64,000 nucleotides of DNA from Anaerolineales bacterium (GCA_014860745.1 JACZJC010000049.1:1-64000); one strand, 5' to 3'. Counted from the stretch's first letter, positions 12,654 through 22,101 are shown. Notes: a model not told the origin generated them from the sequence alone. Numbers and translations: made by a program.

Positions 12654-14615
12654 CTACAACGTCACAATGTATTGATGGATCAGATGCGCGTATCGATTCT
12701 GCAAACGGATGAAGTGGTTCTGGATCGCGTCCGCTTCGGAGCCTTCGAGCACGAGGAACTTTCCGCGTTCCACACCGTTTCGCGCGATCTCGCGGCAGAC
12801 CGCCTCAGTGACCAGCTCTGCCAATAGCACCTGACCCTGCACGGTGGTATCGAGGCGGTTGTTTTCATCCAGATAGATCTTTACCGAAGGCGCGCCTGTC
12901 GCAATGACGATGCTTGAGTTTACGCGGTCAAAATAAACACGCTGGCGTGAATCGGTGCGGTCATCAAAACGGATGTCAGTGAAGAGCGCGTTGTTGCTGC
13001 GGGTGGGCGGGGGAGCCAGCGCCTCCTTCTTGGAATGCACCTGCACCATCGCTTCGGCGCGCAGCCTGCCGACGTACGCCGTAACCATGCCTTCGCTGCC
13101 CACCTGCCTGCCTTCCACGCGGATGCGCGCTTCTCCGATGGTCGGGTCATTTTTGTGCGGTTGAATCACCACCTGCGGGGTGGAGATAATGATTTCAGGG
13201 TTATTCGAGATGACGGTGACTGTTGCGCCAGCGCGCGCTTTCTCTGCAATGTCCACGCGCAAGACCAAATTAAGGTGCTGACCTGTTTGCACAAAAGCGC
13301 GTTCGGGGAAGAAGCCAATTCCAGAAGGCGGCAGTTCGATCACCTTTTGCGTGCCGTCAGTTCTTCTATCGCTCAACTCACTTAATGCGATCGTGTTCAA
13401 CTCATGCAAGGCATGGTCTATTTTTTGGCGCAGTTGTTTATCCAGCTTGGTTTGTTCATCATGCACGGCATGTTTGCGCTCGGCTTCGATCAGCGGCTCG
13501 AGTTTGCTCTCCACAGCCAGCTTCAACGCCTTTGCAAATGGATGCGTCCAGTTGATGCCGTCGCGGGTCGCGGTCAACACGGGTTCATCGTTCTTCAACA
13601 GGTCGTGCAAATAATCGCATTGCATCGAGCCGTAAAAATATGCGGCGTAGGGGTCATTCTCGAACTTGAGCATGGTCAGCGAGATCACGGTCGCCTTGCT
13701 GATGACCAGCAGCCCGCCGTCTGCGTAATCGCCTTCCTCGCTGCGGGTGGAAAGTTGAATCCCCGACCGAAAGACATCCAGTTTCACTGTGGCAGGAAAG
13801 CCCTCCACTTTGATCCTCTCGCTCAGGACTTTTTCGCCTCGCGGTGACTTGTAGCTGAGAACATGTTCCTGACGCAGTTTCCCATCTGGGGCAATATCCC
13901 GCAAAATGATCTTGCGGCGCGGGTTGCTCATGATCGGGCGCAATTCAAAATGTCTCTGCAAATAGTTGCGGAAGTTGTCGAACTGCGGCACTTTCACATC
14001 GCCGCGCGAGATGTGAATCTCAAGGATCGTCCCATTGCCTTCTGGAACTTCATACTGCTGGCGCAGCGGAACGGTAGCCCGCACGGGTTCGTCAAGGTCA
14101 AAGGTGGGAATGCCTTTTTTGATGAGCAGGGAGCAGGTGTAGAAATTTCCGCCTTTGAAGGAGCGCACATAGCCATGCCCGAGCCCGAAGATGGAATCTT
14201 TCAGCCCGCGCCCCCACATCCCGCGGACATGTTTATCTTCCTTCAAGCCGCTGGTCGCTTCGCCGTAGGTGCCGACGACTTTGTCCATGCGAATATCGGT
14301 CATACCTTCGGCGTGGTCCCGCACGCGGATGATGGAATTCTTGTGCTTCCTTTGCACGTCAATAATGATCTCGCCGCCCACCGACCAACCCGCCTGTTCA
14401 AGGCGGGAATAACTGTCATTGCAATTGGTAATGACCTCCACCAGCGCGCGGAACACATCCTTGCGAATCGCCTGGTCTGCCTGCTGCAGGGCAACACGGT
14501 CTGCATACTGTAACTTTCTACTGCTCACAATAAAAGTACCTTTCCTGTTGATGTAAGGGCGACCCTCCAATTCCGTTAAGTTATCTTGCTTTCTCCAGGC
14601 GGGCCGCCCCTGCAT
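12654..14615 (-). CDS. GHKL-fold ATPase with beta-sandwich and C-terminal domains
   Basis: 653 aa. The N-terminal Bergerat-fold ATPase shows the N box ALVEVITNCNDSYSRL (about residues 57-72), the G1 box VRDHAEGMT (near 97) and the glycine lid GRGLKDSIFGLGHG (near 135). This puts it with Hsp90/MutL/MORC-type ATPases rather than histidine kinases, because no kinase dimerisation domain is present. Residues 430-540 look like an Ig-like beta-sandwich (PERAFVQTGQHLNLVLRVDI), and the last 90 residues form an unrecognised domain. It starts 13 bases after a Lys/Ala/Pro-rich gene, so the two are probably partners. A nucleic-acid or defence role is possible but unproven. Confidence 0.72.
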   Translation of the reverse strand: MQGRPAWRKQDNLTELEGRPYINRKGTFIVSSRKLQYADRVALQQADQAIRKDVFRALVEVITNCNDSYSRLEQAGWSVGGEIIIDVQRKHKNSIIRVRDHAEGMTDIRMDKVVGTYGEATSGLKEDKHVRGMWGRGLKDSIFGLGHGYVRSFKGGNFYTCSLLIKKGIPTFDLDEPVRATVPLRQQYEVPEGNGTILEIHISRGDVKVPQFDNFRNYLQRHFELRPIMSNPRRKIILRDIAPDGKLRQEHVLSYKSPRGEKVLSERIKVEGFPATVKLDVFRSGIQLSTRSEEGDYADGGLLVISKATVISLTMLKFENDPYAAYFYGSMQCDYLHDLLKNDEPVLTATRDGINWTHPFAKALKLAVESKLEPLIEAERKHAVHDEQTKLDKQLRQKIDHALHELNTIALSELSDRRTDGTQKVIELPPSGIGFFPERAFVQTGQHLNLVLRVDIAEKARAGATVTVISNNPEIIISTPQVVIQPHKNDPTIGEARIRVEGRQVGSEGMVTAYVGRLRAEAMVQVHSKKEALAPPPTRSNNALFTDIRFDDRTDSRQRVYFDRVNSSIVIATGAPSVKIYLDENNRLDTTVQGQVLLAELVTEAVCREIARNGVERGKFLVLEGSEADAIQNHFIRLQNRYAHLIHQYIVTL

Positions 14616-14628
14616 ATATCGATGTCAA

Positions 14629-15777
14629 TTACTTCTTCTTGGCCAATTTCTTTCCAGATGAATGCAATAAAGTTGAAAAACTGTTCTCGACAAAATTCAA
14701 AAAGGCGACCAGGTCTTGCCGGTTTTGAGTGGTTGCATATCCTTTGAACGTATTGACATTCCTTGCCAGCGTCTCAGGCGATGACTCCATGGTGCAAAGC
14801 AGCAGGCTTCGAAAATCAAACTCGCTGATCTTTGATTTCTCGCCGCTCTTTTTATACTGACGATATGCATCCGAAGTCTCCATCACGCGGACAAATTTCC
14901 CAGCCTTCACCTTTTCTTCCTTCGATACTTTAGCCGCCGCAACTGGCGCCGCCGCCGCTTCTTTTTTAACTGGCTTTGGTTCTACCTTTTTTACGGCAGG
15001 CGGAAGAGACATGGTCAACTGCGCCGGGTGTGCGTTTTTGACAGAACCCTGCTTCTTCGGCTTATCCTTTTTAGGCGCGGGCGCTTTCCTGATAGGCGAA
15101 GAAGCAGCAGGTTTTGCTCCTTCTTTTTTCTTCGTCTCCACTTTGAGCTTTGGGAGAAGCGTCTGTTTAACTGGGACGGGCTTTGCGGCCATCTTTACTG
15201 CCGACTGCTTTGGGGTGGTTTTCTTCGCGGGTTTCTTTCCAACGCTGGACGCGGTTAACTTTTTCTTTTGAACCGCTGTCTTTTGCCTGGCGGTATTCTT
15301 TTTCACAGCAGGTTCGGCAGGCTTCACAACTGCCTTTTTCTTTCCCTTTGCTTTGGCAGGCAAGGCTTTCTTTTCCTGCGCAGGTGCAGGCTTCTTTATC
15401 TTTTTTTGAGGCGCAGGCAAAGTGATCCCCAATATCTTTGCCACTTGCTTCACCGTCTGCCTGCCCTGCACCTTTACCGCAAAGCCGTCTGTTGGATTTC
15501 CCTTCAAATCTCCATGTGCTTTTGCCTCGTTCAACGATGACATCACCAGCGCGGAATCAGGCCAGTAGAAATAATTCTTCAACGAAAAGCGGTGGGGGAA
15601 CAGTTTAAAGCAGGTGGATACGATCTCTTCCGTGGCGGCGTACAGACCGTCCTTCTGAACTGCATACACAGCAAAGACAACCAGTTCGCTGGCGGCGGCG
15701 TTGGTATACATATCCAGCTTGAATTCCGGAAGTGAGTTGAGGATGGCTTTGATCTCAGGAAATGCTTTAAACGTCAT
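14629..15777 (-). CDS. Protein with long Lys/Ala/Pro-rich linker, probable partner of the GHKL ATPase
   Basis: 382 aa in three parts. Residues 1-125 are a folded domain with helices and aromatic positions (LFPHRFSLKNYFYWPDSALV), winged-helix-like by eye. Residues 126-300 are a disordered, histone H1-like tail rich in Lys, Ala and Pro (KKIKKPAPAQEKKALPAKAK). Residues 300-382 are a second helical domain (VMETSDAYRQYKKSG...FVENSFSTLLHSSGKK). The basic linker should bind nucleic acid. It lies immediately upstream of the GHKL ATPase gene in the same direction. No named family is recognised. Confidence 0.65.
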   Translation of the reverse strand: MTFKAFPEIKAILNSLPEFKLDMYTNAAASELVVFAVYAVQKDGLYAATEEIVSTCFKLFPHRFSLKNYFYWPDSALVMSSLNEAKAHGDLKGNPTDGFAVKVQGRQTVKQVAKILGITLPAPQKKIKKPAPAQEKKALPAKAKGKKKAVVKPAEPAVKKNTARQKTAVQKKKLTASSVGKKPAKKTTPKQSAVKMAAKPVPVKQTLLPKLKVETKKKEGAKPAASSPIRKAPAPKKDKPKKQGSVKNAHPAQLTMSLPPAVKKVEPKPVKKEAAAAPVAAAKVSKEEKVKAGKFVRVMETSDAYRQYKKSGEKSKISEFDFRSLLLCTMESSPETLARNVNTFKGYATTQNRQDLVAFLNFVENSFSTLLHSSGKKLAKKK

Positions 15778-15831
15778 GGGTTCGGCACCTTTGCTGCGGG
15801 GTTAATGCTGATATTCTAACTGATGTTGGTT

Positions 15832-17358
15832 TTATGGCTGATATTGAAAAACGGTCACATTGTAATCCGGGTTCGTGTACACCACCAAAAACTTTTCAGG
15901 CGCGGCGTTAAGAATGGGCAGAACATCATTTTCAACAAAGCCATCCAATGTAAAGTTGCGCGGCGATTGGAGTTTTGGCGCCACTATGATGTAATCAATT
16001 CCCTGATTGTCCAAATACCTTTCCAGGTCCTGTCCTGCTTTGGGGTAGCCAATGGTCTTTCTCTTCACCTGCACATACGCAGGCACAGGCTCGTTCACCA
16101 TTACGAGTGCATCAAGCGGTGCATTCTCCGCGACCCAACTCGCTCCAATGGATAGATCGGTCATTTGATTCATGACTGGGGTTTGCCAGTCCTGCACATT
16201 TCGGATTAACAATGCCAGGGTGATCAATCCAACCAGTACCGCCTCGGTCCGCCTGCCGGAGTTGGCGATATTCCGAGTCGCTTTTTCCCTCACCCAGACA
16301 ATTCCCTGCATCAAATAGAAATATAGAAATGGAAGGATCGGAATCAAAAAGCGCGCCTTCACACTCCCAACATTTGGATTCCAAAACGCCAGAATTCCAA
16401 AAAGATAGATCACAAAATAAATATCCATGCCCTTGAGCTTCTTAATTGACAAAGCCAGCCCAAAAACAACCGCTAAAAGTATGAGGACGTTTGCAAGTGA
16501 AGGCACAACCTTAAGCCCGTAATTTCCCCAAAAGTCTGTAACTTTCGAGCCGAAGATCGGGATCAGCGAGCCTGCAAATATCTCATTGAAATATCCGAGC
16601 GCATTCGACCCCATCTGTCCGATCTTCTCGGTCACGGAACTGCTAAAAACCTGTGACTGATAGCCTGATGAAACCAGCGAGCCGCCATTGCGCAAGTTGA
16701 ACCAGGTCTGTAAAAGCCCGCCTGCAATAAAAATACCCATTGAAATTCCAGCCTCGCGCCAGCGGCGGTTGAACAGGTAATAAATCACCAGCGCTATCGC
16801 CAGCGAGATTCCGATGGTTCTAATCAATTGGGTATAGAAGGCAAGGACAGCGACCAAAATGACAAGCCAGTCCCTTTTGCCTTCTCTCTTTTCATTCCAT
16901 CTATCCAAAACATTCAGCGCCAGCAGGGAGAAGAACAAATACGCCGATTCAGACATCACCGTTACAGATGTCCCGACCAGCAGCGGATTCAGCGCCGTCA
17001 GCCCAGTGACAATCTCACGATATGGAGATTCAATCTGTTTTGAAAAAATTTCGTAGACCAACAAAATGGAAGCCAGCCACAGCCCAAACGACAGTAATTT
17101 CAGGACGGTGTAATTGCCTGGGAAGAGAAAAGTCAACGGCGCAAGCAAAATGGGCCAGCCCGGCGGAAACGCCCGCTCGATCTGCGGACGCGGAAAATTG
17201 ATAAGCTCATATCCCTGTCCGCTCGAAAGACTTTCGGCAAGAATGATGTAATGCGCGTCATCGTAGGATGTGCCCAGTTGAAGCGAGTTGAAACGTAGCA
17301 TTCCCAGCAGCGCGCTGACAATGACTACGGCGGCAGGAATATATTTTGTGCGAAGCAT
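15832..17358 (-). CDS. GT39/ArnT-like membrane glycosyltransferase
   Basis: 508 aa from the internal ATG at 17358; the ORF-track extension overlaps the upstream methyltransferase gene and has no protein character. The protein has about eleven membrane helices. The first extracytoplasmic loop has the acidic DDAHYIILAESLSSG motif, followed by ERAFPPGWPILLAPL, the layout of GT39/PMT/ArnT-type enzymes that use polyprenyl-phosphate sugars. The C-terminal 110 residues are a soluble periplasmic-side domain. It starts 16 bases after the methyltransferase stop, so the two are likely cotranscribed. Donor and acceptor are unknown. Confidence 0.72.
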   Translation of the reverse strand: MLRTKYIPAAVVIVSALLGMLRFNSLQLGTSYDDAHYIILAESLSSGQGYELINFPRPQIERAFPPGWPILLAPLTFLFPGNYTVLKLLSFGLWLASILLVYEIFSKQIESPYREIVTGLTALNPLLVGTSVTVMSESAYLFFSLLALNVLDRWNEKREGKRDWLVILVAVLAFYTQLIRTIGISLAIALVIYYLFNRRWREAGISMGIFIAGGLLQTWFNLRNGGSLVSSGYQSQVFSSSVTEKIGQMGSNALGYFNEIFAGSLIPIFGSKVTDFWGNYGLKVVPSLANVLILLAVVFGLALSIKKLKGMDIYFVIYLFGILAFWNPNVGSVKARFLIPILPFLYFYLMQGIVWVREKATRNIANSGRRTEAVLVGLITLALLIRNVQDWQTPVMNQMTDLSIGASWVAENAPLDALVMVNEPVPAYVQVKRKTIGYPKAGQDLERYLDNQGIDYIIVAPKLQSPRNFTLDGFVENDVLPILNAAPEKFLVVYTNPDYNVTVFQYQP

Positions 17359-17374
17359 GATGAGCTTAATCTTA

Positions 17375-17950
17375 TCAGGTTTGATTTTGGGTTGATGCTG
17401 AATAAAACTCGCGCAGAAAGCTGGAAGGATGCTTTGCCAGCAGGCGCGGTTTGCCAAAGCCAGCTTGTATTGCGAGCTTTTTGAAGGTCTCAAATGAGAA
17501 TGGGTATGGCACCCATAGATTGCCAGTGTCCACGTTGTATTCCACAACCAATAAAATACCATTCGGATTCAGAAGCGAGCGCACATGTTCAAGTATTTTC
17601 ACTCTGTCCTTGAAGTAATGCAGGGAGTTTGCCATCACGATCCCGTCTAATGGCGGAAGGGGAGCAGCCAGCGGACGCGAAAAATCCCCGACGACAATTT
17701 TCAGGTTCTCTGTATTCCCAAAACGAACCTCGTAATCCTTCTTCAGGCGATTGAGATCATTTCGGTCTTTGTCTACTGCGTGGAGGACTGCGCTCGCGCC
17801 AATCAACTCACGCAGGGCAAATGTAAAAGCTCCCGAACCAGCTCCCAGGTCCGCCCATGAGCCGCCTTGTTGCAAATCCGCAGGTCTTAATAGATTGACA
17901 TGGTCATTGTGATCCATGTGCCGAATCGTATCATATAAAAATCCGCTCAT
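17375..17950 (-). CDS. Class I SAM-dependent methyltransferase
   Basis: 191 aa. Rossmann-fold motif I is WADLGAGSGAFTFAL (about residues 32-46); motif II is the acidic end of AVLHAVDKD (near 60). Motif IV is LDGIVMANSLHYFKD, followed by LLNPNGILLVVEYN. The closest by eye are small-molecule methyltransferases of the Methyltransf_11/25 type. An alternative start at Met12 (17917) is possible; neither start has a strong ribosome site. It heads a minus-strand run with the GT39-like gene and is divergent from polX. The substrate is unknown. Confidence 0.78.
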   Translation of the reverse strand: MSGFLYDTIRHMDHNDHVNLLRPADLQQGGSWADLGAGSGAFTFALRELIGASAVLHAVDKDRNDLNRLKKDYEVRFGNTENLKIVVGDFSRPLAAPLPPLDGIVMANSLHYFKDRVKILEHVRSLLNPNGILLVVEYNVDTGNLWVPYPFSFETFKKLAIQAGFGKPRLLAKHPSSFLREFYSASTQNQT

Positions 17951-18035
17951 AAGAAAATGCCATCAGGTTTTTTGCGTACATGTATATAATGCCCACACTG
18001 GGTATAATCCGCCTATTCGCGAAAGGATTATTGTT

Positions 18036-19763
18036 ATGATGAACAACCGCCAACTTGCTGATACGTTTACTCTTATTGCAAATTTGTGTGAGATCAAAGG
18101 CGAGGTCATTTATGTCATCCTCGCCTATCGCAAAGCCGCTGAGAATTTAATGACCCTCAGCCGCGAAGCCAGCGAATATTGGAAAGAGGGCAAGCTGCGC
18201 GAGATCCCCGGCGTGGGCAAAGCCATTGCCGAAAAGATCGATGAGCTGCTTCAAACAGGCAAGCTTGGGTTTTTGGAAAATCTAAAAAAAGAAGTTCCTG
18301 AAAGTCTGGCAGATTGGCTGCAAGTCCCTGGCTTGGGCCCGAAGAAGATCGCGCTTATCTGGAAGACGTTAAACATCACACTTCTTTCTGAACTGGAAGC
18401 TGCTGCCAAAGCAGGAAAATTGCGCGACCTCCCAGGCATGGGCGTCAAGTCTGAGACAGCTATTTTGGAAGGCATCGCATCTCTCGCCCGCAGGTCCGGG
18501 AGATTGCCGTTGGGGCGCGCGTATCCGTTGGCGCAGGAGATCATCGGTCAGCTCAAAAAGGTGAAGGGAGTCGTCGCAGCAGAACCAGCCGGCAGTTTAA
18601 GAAGGATGCGCTCCACGGTTGGCGATCTCGACATTTTAGTGGCGGCAAAAGATTCAGCCGCGGTCATGGAAGCCTTTGTCAATCTAAAAGGGATCAGCCG
18701 CGTTTTAGGAAAGGGCGAAACAAAAGCCAGCATCGAATTTATGGACGGCGTGCGCGCACAGTTGTGGGTGCATGCGCCTGAAAAGTTTGGCACCGCGCTG
18801 CAATATGCAACGGGCTCAAAAGACCATAATGTTGCCTTGCGTCAAATTGCATTGGATAAAGGTTTATCTTTATCGGAACATTCGCTTTCCAAAGTTAAAG
18901 GTAAAGGTGAAATTCTTTGCGCGACGGAAGAGGAAGTTTACAAAACGCTTGGGTTGCCGTGGATACCACCTGAACTACGCGAAGACCGCGGTGAGGTAGT
19001 TGCGGCGAAGGCGAACAAACTCCCGAAGTTGATTCAAGTGAAAGATATAAAAACGAACTTGCACGCGCACTCCACGCACAGTGACGGAAAATTAAGTATG
19101 CTCGATATGGCGCGCGCTTCCGCAAAGCGCGGACTCAAAGTAATTGCCTTCACCGATCACTCGGTTGGGCTGGGTGTTGCAAATGGTATGTCGATGGAAA
19201 GACATAAAGCGCAGGCTTCTGAAATCAGGAAAATTCAAAAACAGCTTGGTGATGAGATCCTTGTCCTTCACGCAACGGAAGTTGAGATCAAAGCAGATGG
19301 CTCATTGGATTATCCCGATGATTTTCTCGCATCGCTCGACCTTGTGGTGGCTTCCCTGCATTCCAGTTTGCGTCAGCCGCGCGAGAAAGTAACGGAGCGA
19401 TTGTTGAAAGCGGTACATAACCCGCATGTCGATATCATCGGCCATCCGACGGGGCGTGAAATTCCAGACCGCGAAGGCGCGGATTTGGATATGGAGGTGA
19501 TCTTAAAAGCCGCCGCGGAATCAGGCGTGGCAATGGAGATCAGCGCCCAACCCTCGCGCCTCGATCTTGACGATATGTATGCCCGCCGCGCCAAGGAATT
19601 GGGTGTCCTCCTCAGCATCAACACAGACGCGCATTCCGAAGGCGATCTTGACTTGCTTCATTATGGTGTTGCAATTGCGCGGCGCGCCTGGCTGGAGCCG
19701 AAGGATGTCATCAATACGTGGACGGCGAAGAAGCTTACGGATTGGTTGAAGAAACGCAGATAA
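18036..19763 (+). CDS. polX: DNA polymerase X family protein with PHP domain (PolX)
   Basis: 575 aa, standard size for bacterial PolX. The N-terminal helical and helix-hairpin-helix parts (REIPGVGKAIAEKIDELL; LQVPGLGPKKIALIWK; RDLPGMGVKSETAILEG) bind DNA. The polymerase palm has GSLRRMRSTVGDLDILV with the metal-binding Asp pair (near residue 196). The C-terminal PHP domain starts at NLHAHSTHSDGKLS (near 342), with FTDHS and the later INTDAHSEGDL; it gives 3'-5' exonuclease and AP-endonuclease activity. The role is gap filling in base-excision repair. The ATG at 18036 follows GAAAGGA and a TATAAT at 18003. The upstream part of the ORF-track frame overlaps the divergent methyltransferase and is not coding. 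Confidence 0.93.
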   Translation: MMNNRQLADTFTLIANLCEIKGEVIYVILAYRKAAENLMTLSREASEYWKEGKLREIPGVGKAIAEKIDELLQTGKLGFLENLKKEVPESLADWLQVPGLGPKKIALIWKTLNITLLSELEAAAKAGKLRDLPGMGVKSETAILEGIASLARRSGRLPLGRAYPLAQEIIGQLKKVKGVVAAEPAGSLRRMRSTVGDLDILVAAKDSAAVMEAFVNLKGISRVLGKGETKASIEFMDGVRAQLWVHAPEKFGTALQYATGSKDHNVALRQIALDKGLSLSEHSLSKVKGKGEILCATEEEVYKTLGLPWIPPELREDRGEVVAAKANKLPKLIQVKDIKTNLHAHSTHSDGKLSMLDMARASAKRGLKVIAFTDHSVGLGVANGMSMERHKAQASEIRKIQKQLGDEILVLHATEVEIKADGSLDYPDDFLASLDLVVASLHSSLRQPREKVTERLLKAVHNPHVDIIGHPTGREIPDREGADLDMEVILKAAAESGVAMEISAQPSRLDLDDMYARRAKELGVLLSINTDAHSEGDLDLLHYGVAIARRAWLEPKDVINTWTAKKLTDWLKKRR

Positions 19764-19894
19764 TCAGCTATCAGGAATGCAATCGATATGGCTGGTTGTT
19801 GAAGTGATTTTCTGGTATCTTATGAGCGCTCTTCTTTCGGCTGTTCTGGAGATCAACCGCCTGAATGTGGGCGAAAAAATATTACGGAGTCAAT

Positions 19895-20869
19895 ATGGAA
19901 AATTCATCGATACCCGCTGATGAGGTCCGTTTTTTCAGCGGAAGTTCAAACCCCAGGCTGGCTGAAAATATCGCCGCTAAACTGGGCGTGCCTTTGGACA
20001 CGACACATATCTCTCGCTTCAGCAATGACAATATGTATATCCAATTGGGCGCCAGCGTGCGTTACCGCCGCGTGTACATTGTGCAGTCGCTATCGCAGCC
20101 AGTAAATGATCATTTAATGGAATTGTTAATGATGATCGATATTGCGCGCGGTGCGGCAGCCTCGGAAGTCCATGCAATTATTCCTTATTACTCATTTGGC
20201 CGTTCGGACAAAAAAGATGCGCCGCGTATTTCGATTACTGCCCGCCTCGTTGCAGACTTGCTGAAAACAGCCGGCGCCACGCATGTGATGAGCATGATGT
20301 TCCATTCCCCGCAGGTGCATGGATTTTTTGCCGTTCCCACGGATCCGCTAAGCAGCCGATTGGTCTTCAAAGAATATCTTGATACGTGCGACTTGAGCGG
20401 CACCATTGTCGTTGCCCCGGATATGGGACAGGCGAAATCCGCGGCTCGTTTTGCGCGGACGCTTGGTCTGCCGGTTGCGGCAGGAAACAAGGAAAGGATT
20501 TCAGATACGGAAGTCATCATCGGCGGGCTGGTCGGGAATCAGGTAAAGGGGCATAGGCGGGCGCTGATCTATGACGATGAGATCGCGACGGGCGGTTCCA
20601 TTTTGGAGTTGAGCCGCGTGCTTGTTAATGAAGGGATTGAAGATATTATGGTAATGTGCACGCATGGGGTCTTCAGCCGCAATGGGCTGGACAGGCTGGT
20701 GGTTGTCCCTCAGATCAGCCAGATCGTCACAACAGATACGGTCAATATCCCTGCTGAGAAGGCGCACCCGAAGCTGAAAGTGTTGTCTGTGGCGACGGTC
20801 TTTGCAGATGCAATTCGCCATAACTTTAATCACGAGTCGATCAGCGATCTTTTTGTTTTTGGGGAATAA
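19895..20869 (+). CDS. prs: Ribose-phosphate pyrophosphokinase (PRPP synthetase), divergent
   Basis: 324 aa from the ATG preceded by ACGGAGT. The family skeleton is intact: [15 protein letters not shown] at the N-terminus, then [28 protein letters not shown], the PRPP-type loop [15 protein letters not shown] (near residue 225) and the C-terminal [17 protein letters not shown] synthetase makes PRPP from ribose 5-phosphate and ATP for nucleotide, His and Trp synthesis. Divergence is notable at the ATP/metal site: the usual DLHxxQIQGFF reads [11 protein letters not shown] and the usual KRR segment reads NKERIS. It could be a second, specialised copy. The stop is followed at once by the ferritin promoter. 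Confidence 0.85.
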   Translation: MENSSIPADEVRFFSGSSNPRLAENIAAKLGVPLDTTHISRFSNDNMYIQLGASVRYRRVYIVQSLSQPVNDHLMELLMMIDIARGAAASEVHAIIPYYSFGRSDKKDAPRISITARLVADLLKTAGATHVMSMMFHSPQVHGFFAVPTDPLSSRLVFKEYLDTCDLSGTIVVAPDMGQAKSAARFARTLGLPVAAGNKERISDTEVIIGGLVGNQVKGHRRALIYDDEIATGGSILELSRVLVNEGIEDIMVMCTHGVFSRNGLDRLVVVPQISQIVTTDTVNIPAEKAHPKLKVLSVATVFADAIRHNFNHESISDLFVFGE

Positions 20870-20888
20870 CGGATTTCGTAAACGAAAG

Positions 20889-20910
20889 TATAATCTTAAG
20901 AAAGGAGGCA
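20889..20910 (+). promoter_or_regulatory. -10 box and strong ribosome site for ferritin
   Basis: TATAAT at 20889-20894 lies 20 bases after the prs stop, followed by AAAGGAGG (20901-20908) six bases before the ferritin ATG. A matching -35 would lie inside the end of prs and is not obvious. Confidence 0.45.
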
Positions 20911-20913
20911 CGT

Positions 20914-21408
20914 ATGATAAGCAAAACAATGCAAGATGCAATGAACGATCAAATTAATAAGGAGTTGTACTCCTCTTATTTGTACCTTTCCATGGCTGCC
21001 TATTTTGAAGATAAGAACCTGCCCGGCTTCGCACATTGGATGCGCATGCAGGAGGCTGAAGAACGCGAGCATGCCATGAAGTTCTATGATTTTCTTCTGG
21101 AGCGCGGCGGGAAGGTGACTCTCAAAGCCATCGATGCGCCAAAATCCGAGTGGAAATCCACCTTGGAGGTGGCTGAAGAGGTGGCGGCACATGAGGCCAA
21201 GGTCACGGCTTCGATTTACGCATTGTACGAAACAGCGCTCAAAGAAAAGGATTATCCCTCGCAGGTAATGCTGCAGTGGTTTATTTCCGAGCAGGTGGAA
21301 GAAGAAAAGAACGCTGCTGAAATCGTCGCAAATTTGAAGTTGATCGAGGAGCGCGGTACAGCCGTATTGATGCTTGATCATCGCCTTGCAAAACGGGGCG
21401 GGGAATAG
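20914..21408 (+). CDS. ftnA: Non-haem bacterial ferritin
   Basis: 164 aa, full length for FtnA. The ferroxidase-centre ligands are visible: Glu in [18 protein letters not shown] (near residue 17), [19 protein letters not shown] (Glu-x-x-His near 50-53), and Glu/Gln in [17 protein letters not shown] (near 127-133). It forms a 24-subunit shell that oxidises Fe(II) and stores iron. It has a very good AAAGGAGG ribosome site and a clear terminator after the gene, so it is probably a single-gene transcript. Confidence 0.93.
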   Translation: MISKTMQDAMNDQINKELYSSYLYLSMAAYFEDKNLPGFAHWMRMQEAEEREHAMKFYDFLLERGGKVTLKAIDAPKSEWKSTLEVAEEVAAHEAKVTASIYALYETALKEKDYPSQVMLQWFISEQVEEEKNAAEIVANLKLIEERGTAVLMLDHRLAKRGGE

Positions 21409-21418
21409 ACTTAGTTTG

Positions 21419-21453
21419 GTTCCCAAAGGCTAAAAACCTTTGGGAACTTTTTT
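21419..21453 (+). terminator. Intrinsic terminator after ferritin
   Basis: GTTCCCAAAGG-CTAAAAA-CCTTTGGGAAC followed by T6; 11-base perfect stem ten bases after the ferritin stop. Confidence 0.88.
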
Positions 21454-21465
21454 ATCTGGAGGACC

Positions 21466-21906
21466 ATGGAAATTGTAATTCGCCGCGCCACGCTAGACGA
21501 TAACCCTGAGTGGTTTAATATGCGAAAGGGGATTTGGCCCGAAGCGCCGGATGAATATATGGATTTTGATATGGATGATATCCTTGCAAGCGAGAACGAT
21601 GCAGTCTTTTTTGCGTGGGTGGACGGCAAGCCTGTTGGTATGATCGAGGCGCGTTTGCGAGATTATGGAGAAGGGTGTGAAACCAGCCCGGTAGGTTATG
21701 TTGAAGGGTGGTTCGTGTATCCAGAAATGCGGGGCAAGGGAATTGCAGGGGCGCTGACTCAGGCGGCGGAAGATTGGGCCCGCGGCAAGGGTTGTAGCGA
21801 AATGGCTTCAGATACATGGCTGGATAATGAAGCCAGCATCCGCGCCCATTTGAAAATGGGGTATTTTGAAGTGGAGAGGCTGGTCCATTTTGTGAAACAG
21901 TTATGA
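21466..21906 (+). CDS. GNAT acetyltransferase of the AAC(6')-like group
   Basis: 146 aa, full GNAT domain. The acetyl-CoA loop is in VEGWFVYPEMRGKGIAGALTQ (about residues 84-104), followed by WARGKGCSEMASDTWLDNEASIRAHLKMGYFEVER. That long C-terminal string is the hallmark of aminoglycoside 6'-N-acetyltransferases of class I and their chromosomal relatives. The native substrate in an environmental anaerobe may be something else. The ribosome site is TGGAGGACC. It stands alone behind the ferritin terminator. Confidence 0.8.
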   Translation: MEIVIRRATLDDNPEWFNMRKGIWPEAPDEYMDFDMDDILASENDAVFFAWVDGKPVGMIEARLRDYGEGCETSPVGYVEGWFVYPEMRGKGIAGALTQAAEDWARGKGCSEMASDTWLDNEASIRAHLKMGYFEVERLVHFVKQL

Positions 21907-22032
21907 AGGGGGAAGAAGCTGCTTTGGGAAACTGAGGCAGGCCGAGGGTCGGGCTTGAGGCGAAACTTGTCAATAAGTCGGTAAAATTTTGCTATTTCTA
22001 CCATTATAATTGCCTTACATTTCATGACTGGG

Positions 22033-22062
22033 TTGGATTATTAGCTTTAAAGTTTGTATAAT
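22033..22062 (+). promoter_or_regulatory. Sigma70-type promoter for the histidine kinase
   Basis: TTGGAT (22033-22038) and TATAAT (22057-22062) are separated by 18 bases. The histidine-kinase ATG is 40 bases downstream. Confidence 0.55.
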
Positions 22063-22101
22063 GGTCTTATCCACGTTTGTGCCTTGTGGCACAGGATTGT
22101 T

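Noticed and set aside
13035-14513. Long plus-strand ORFs opposite the GHKL ATPase gene (116, 147 and 216 aa)
   Set aside because: They are antisense shadows of a clear gene and show no protein-family character.
17916-18035. 40-residue N-terminal extension of PolX
   Set aside because: It overlaps the divergent methyltransferase gene and the promoter region; ATG 18036 follows a ribosome site and gives the normal PolX length.
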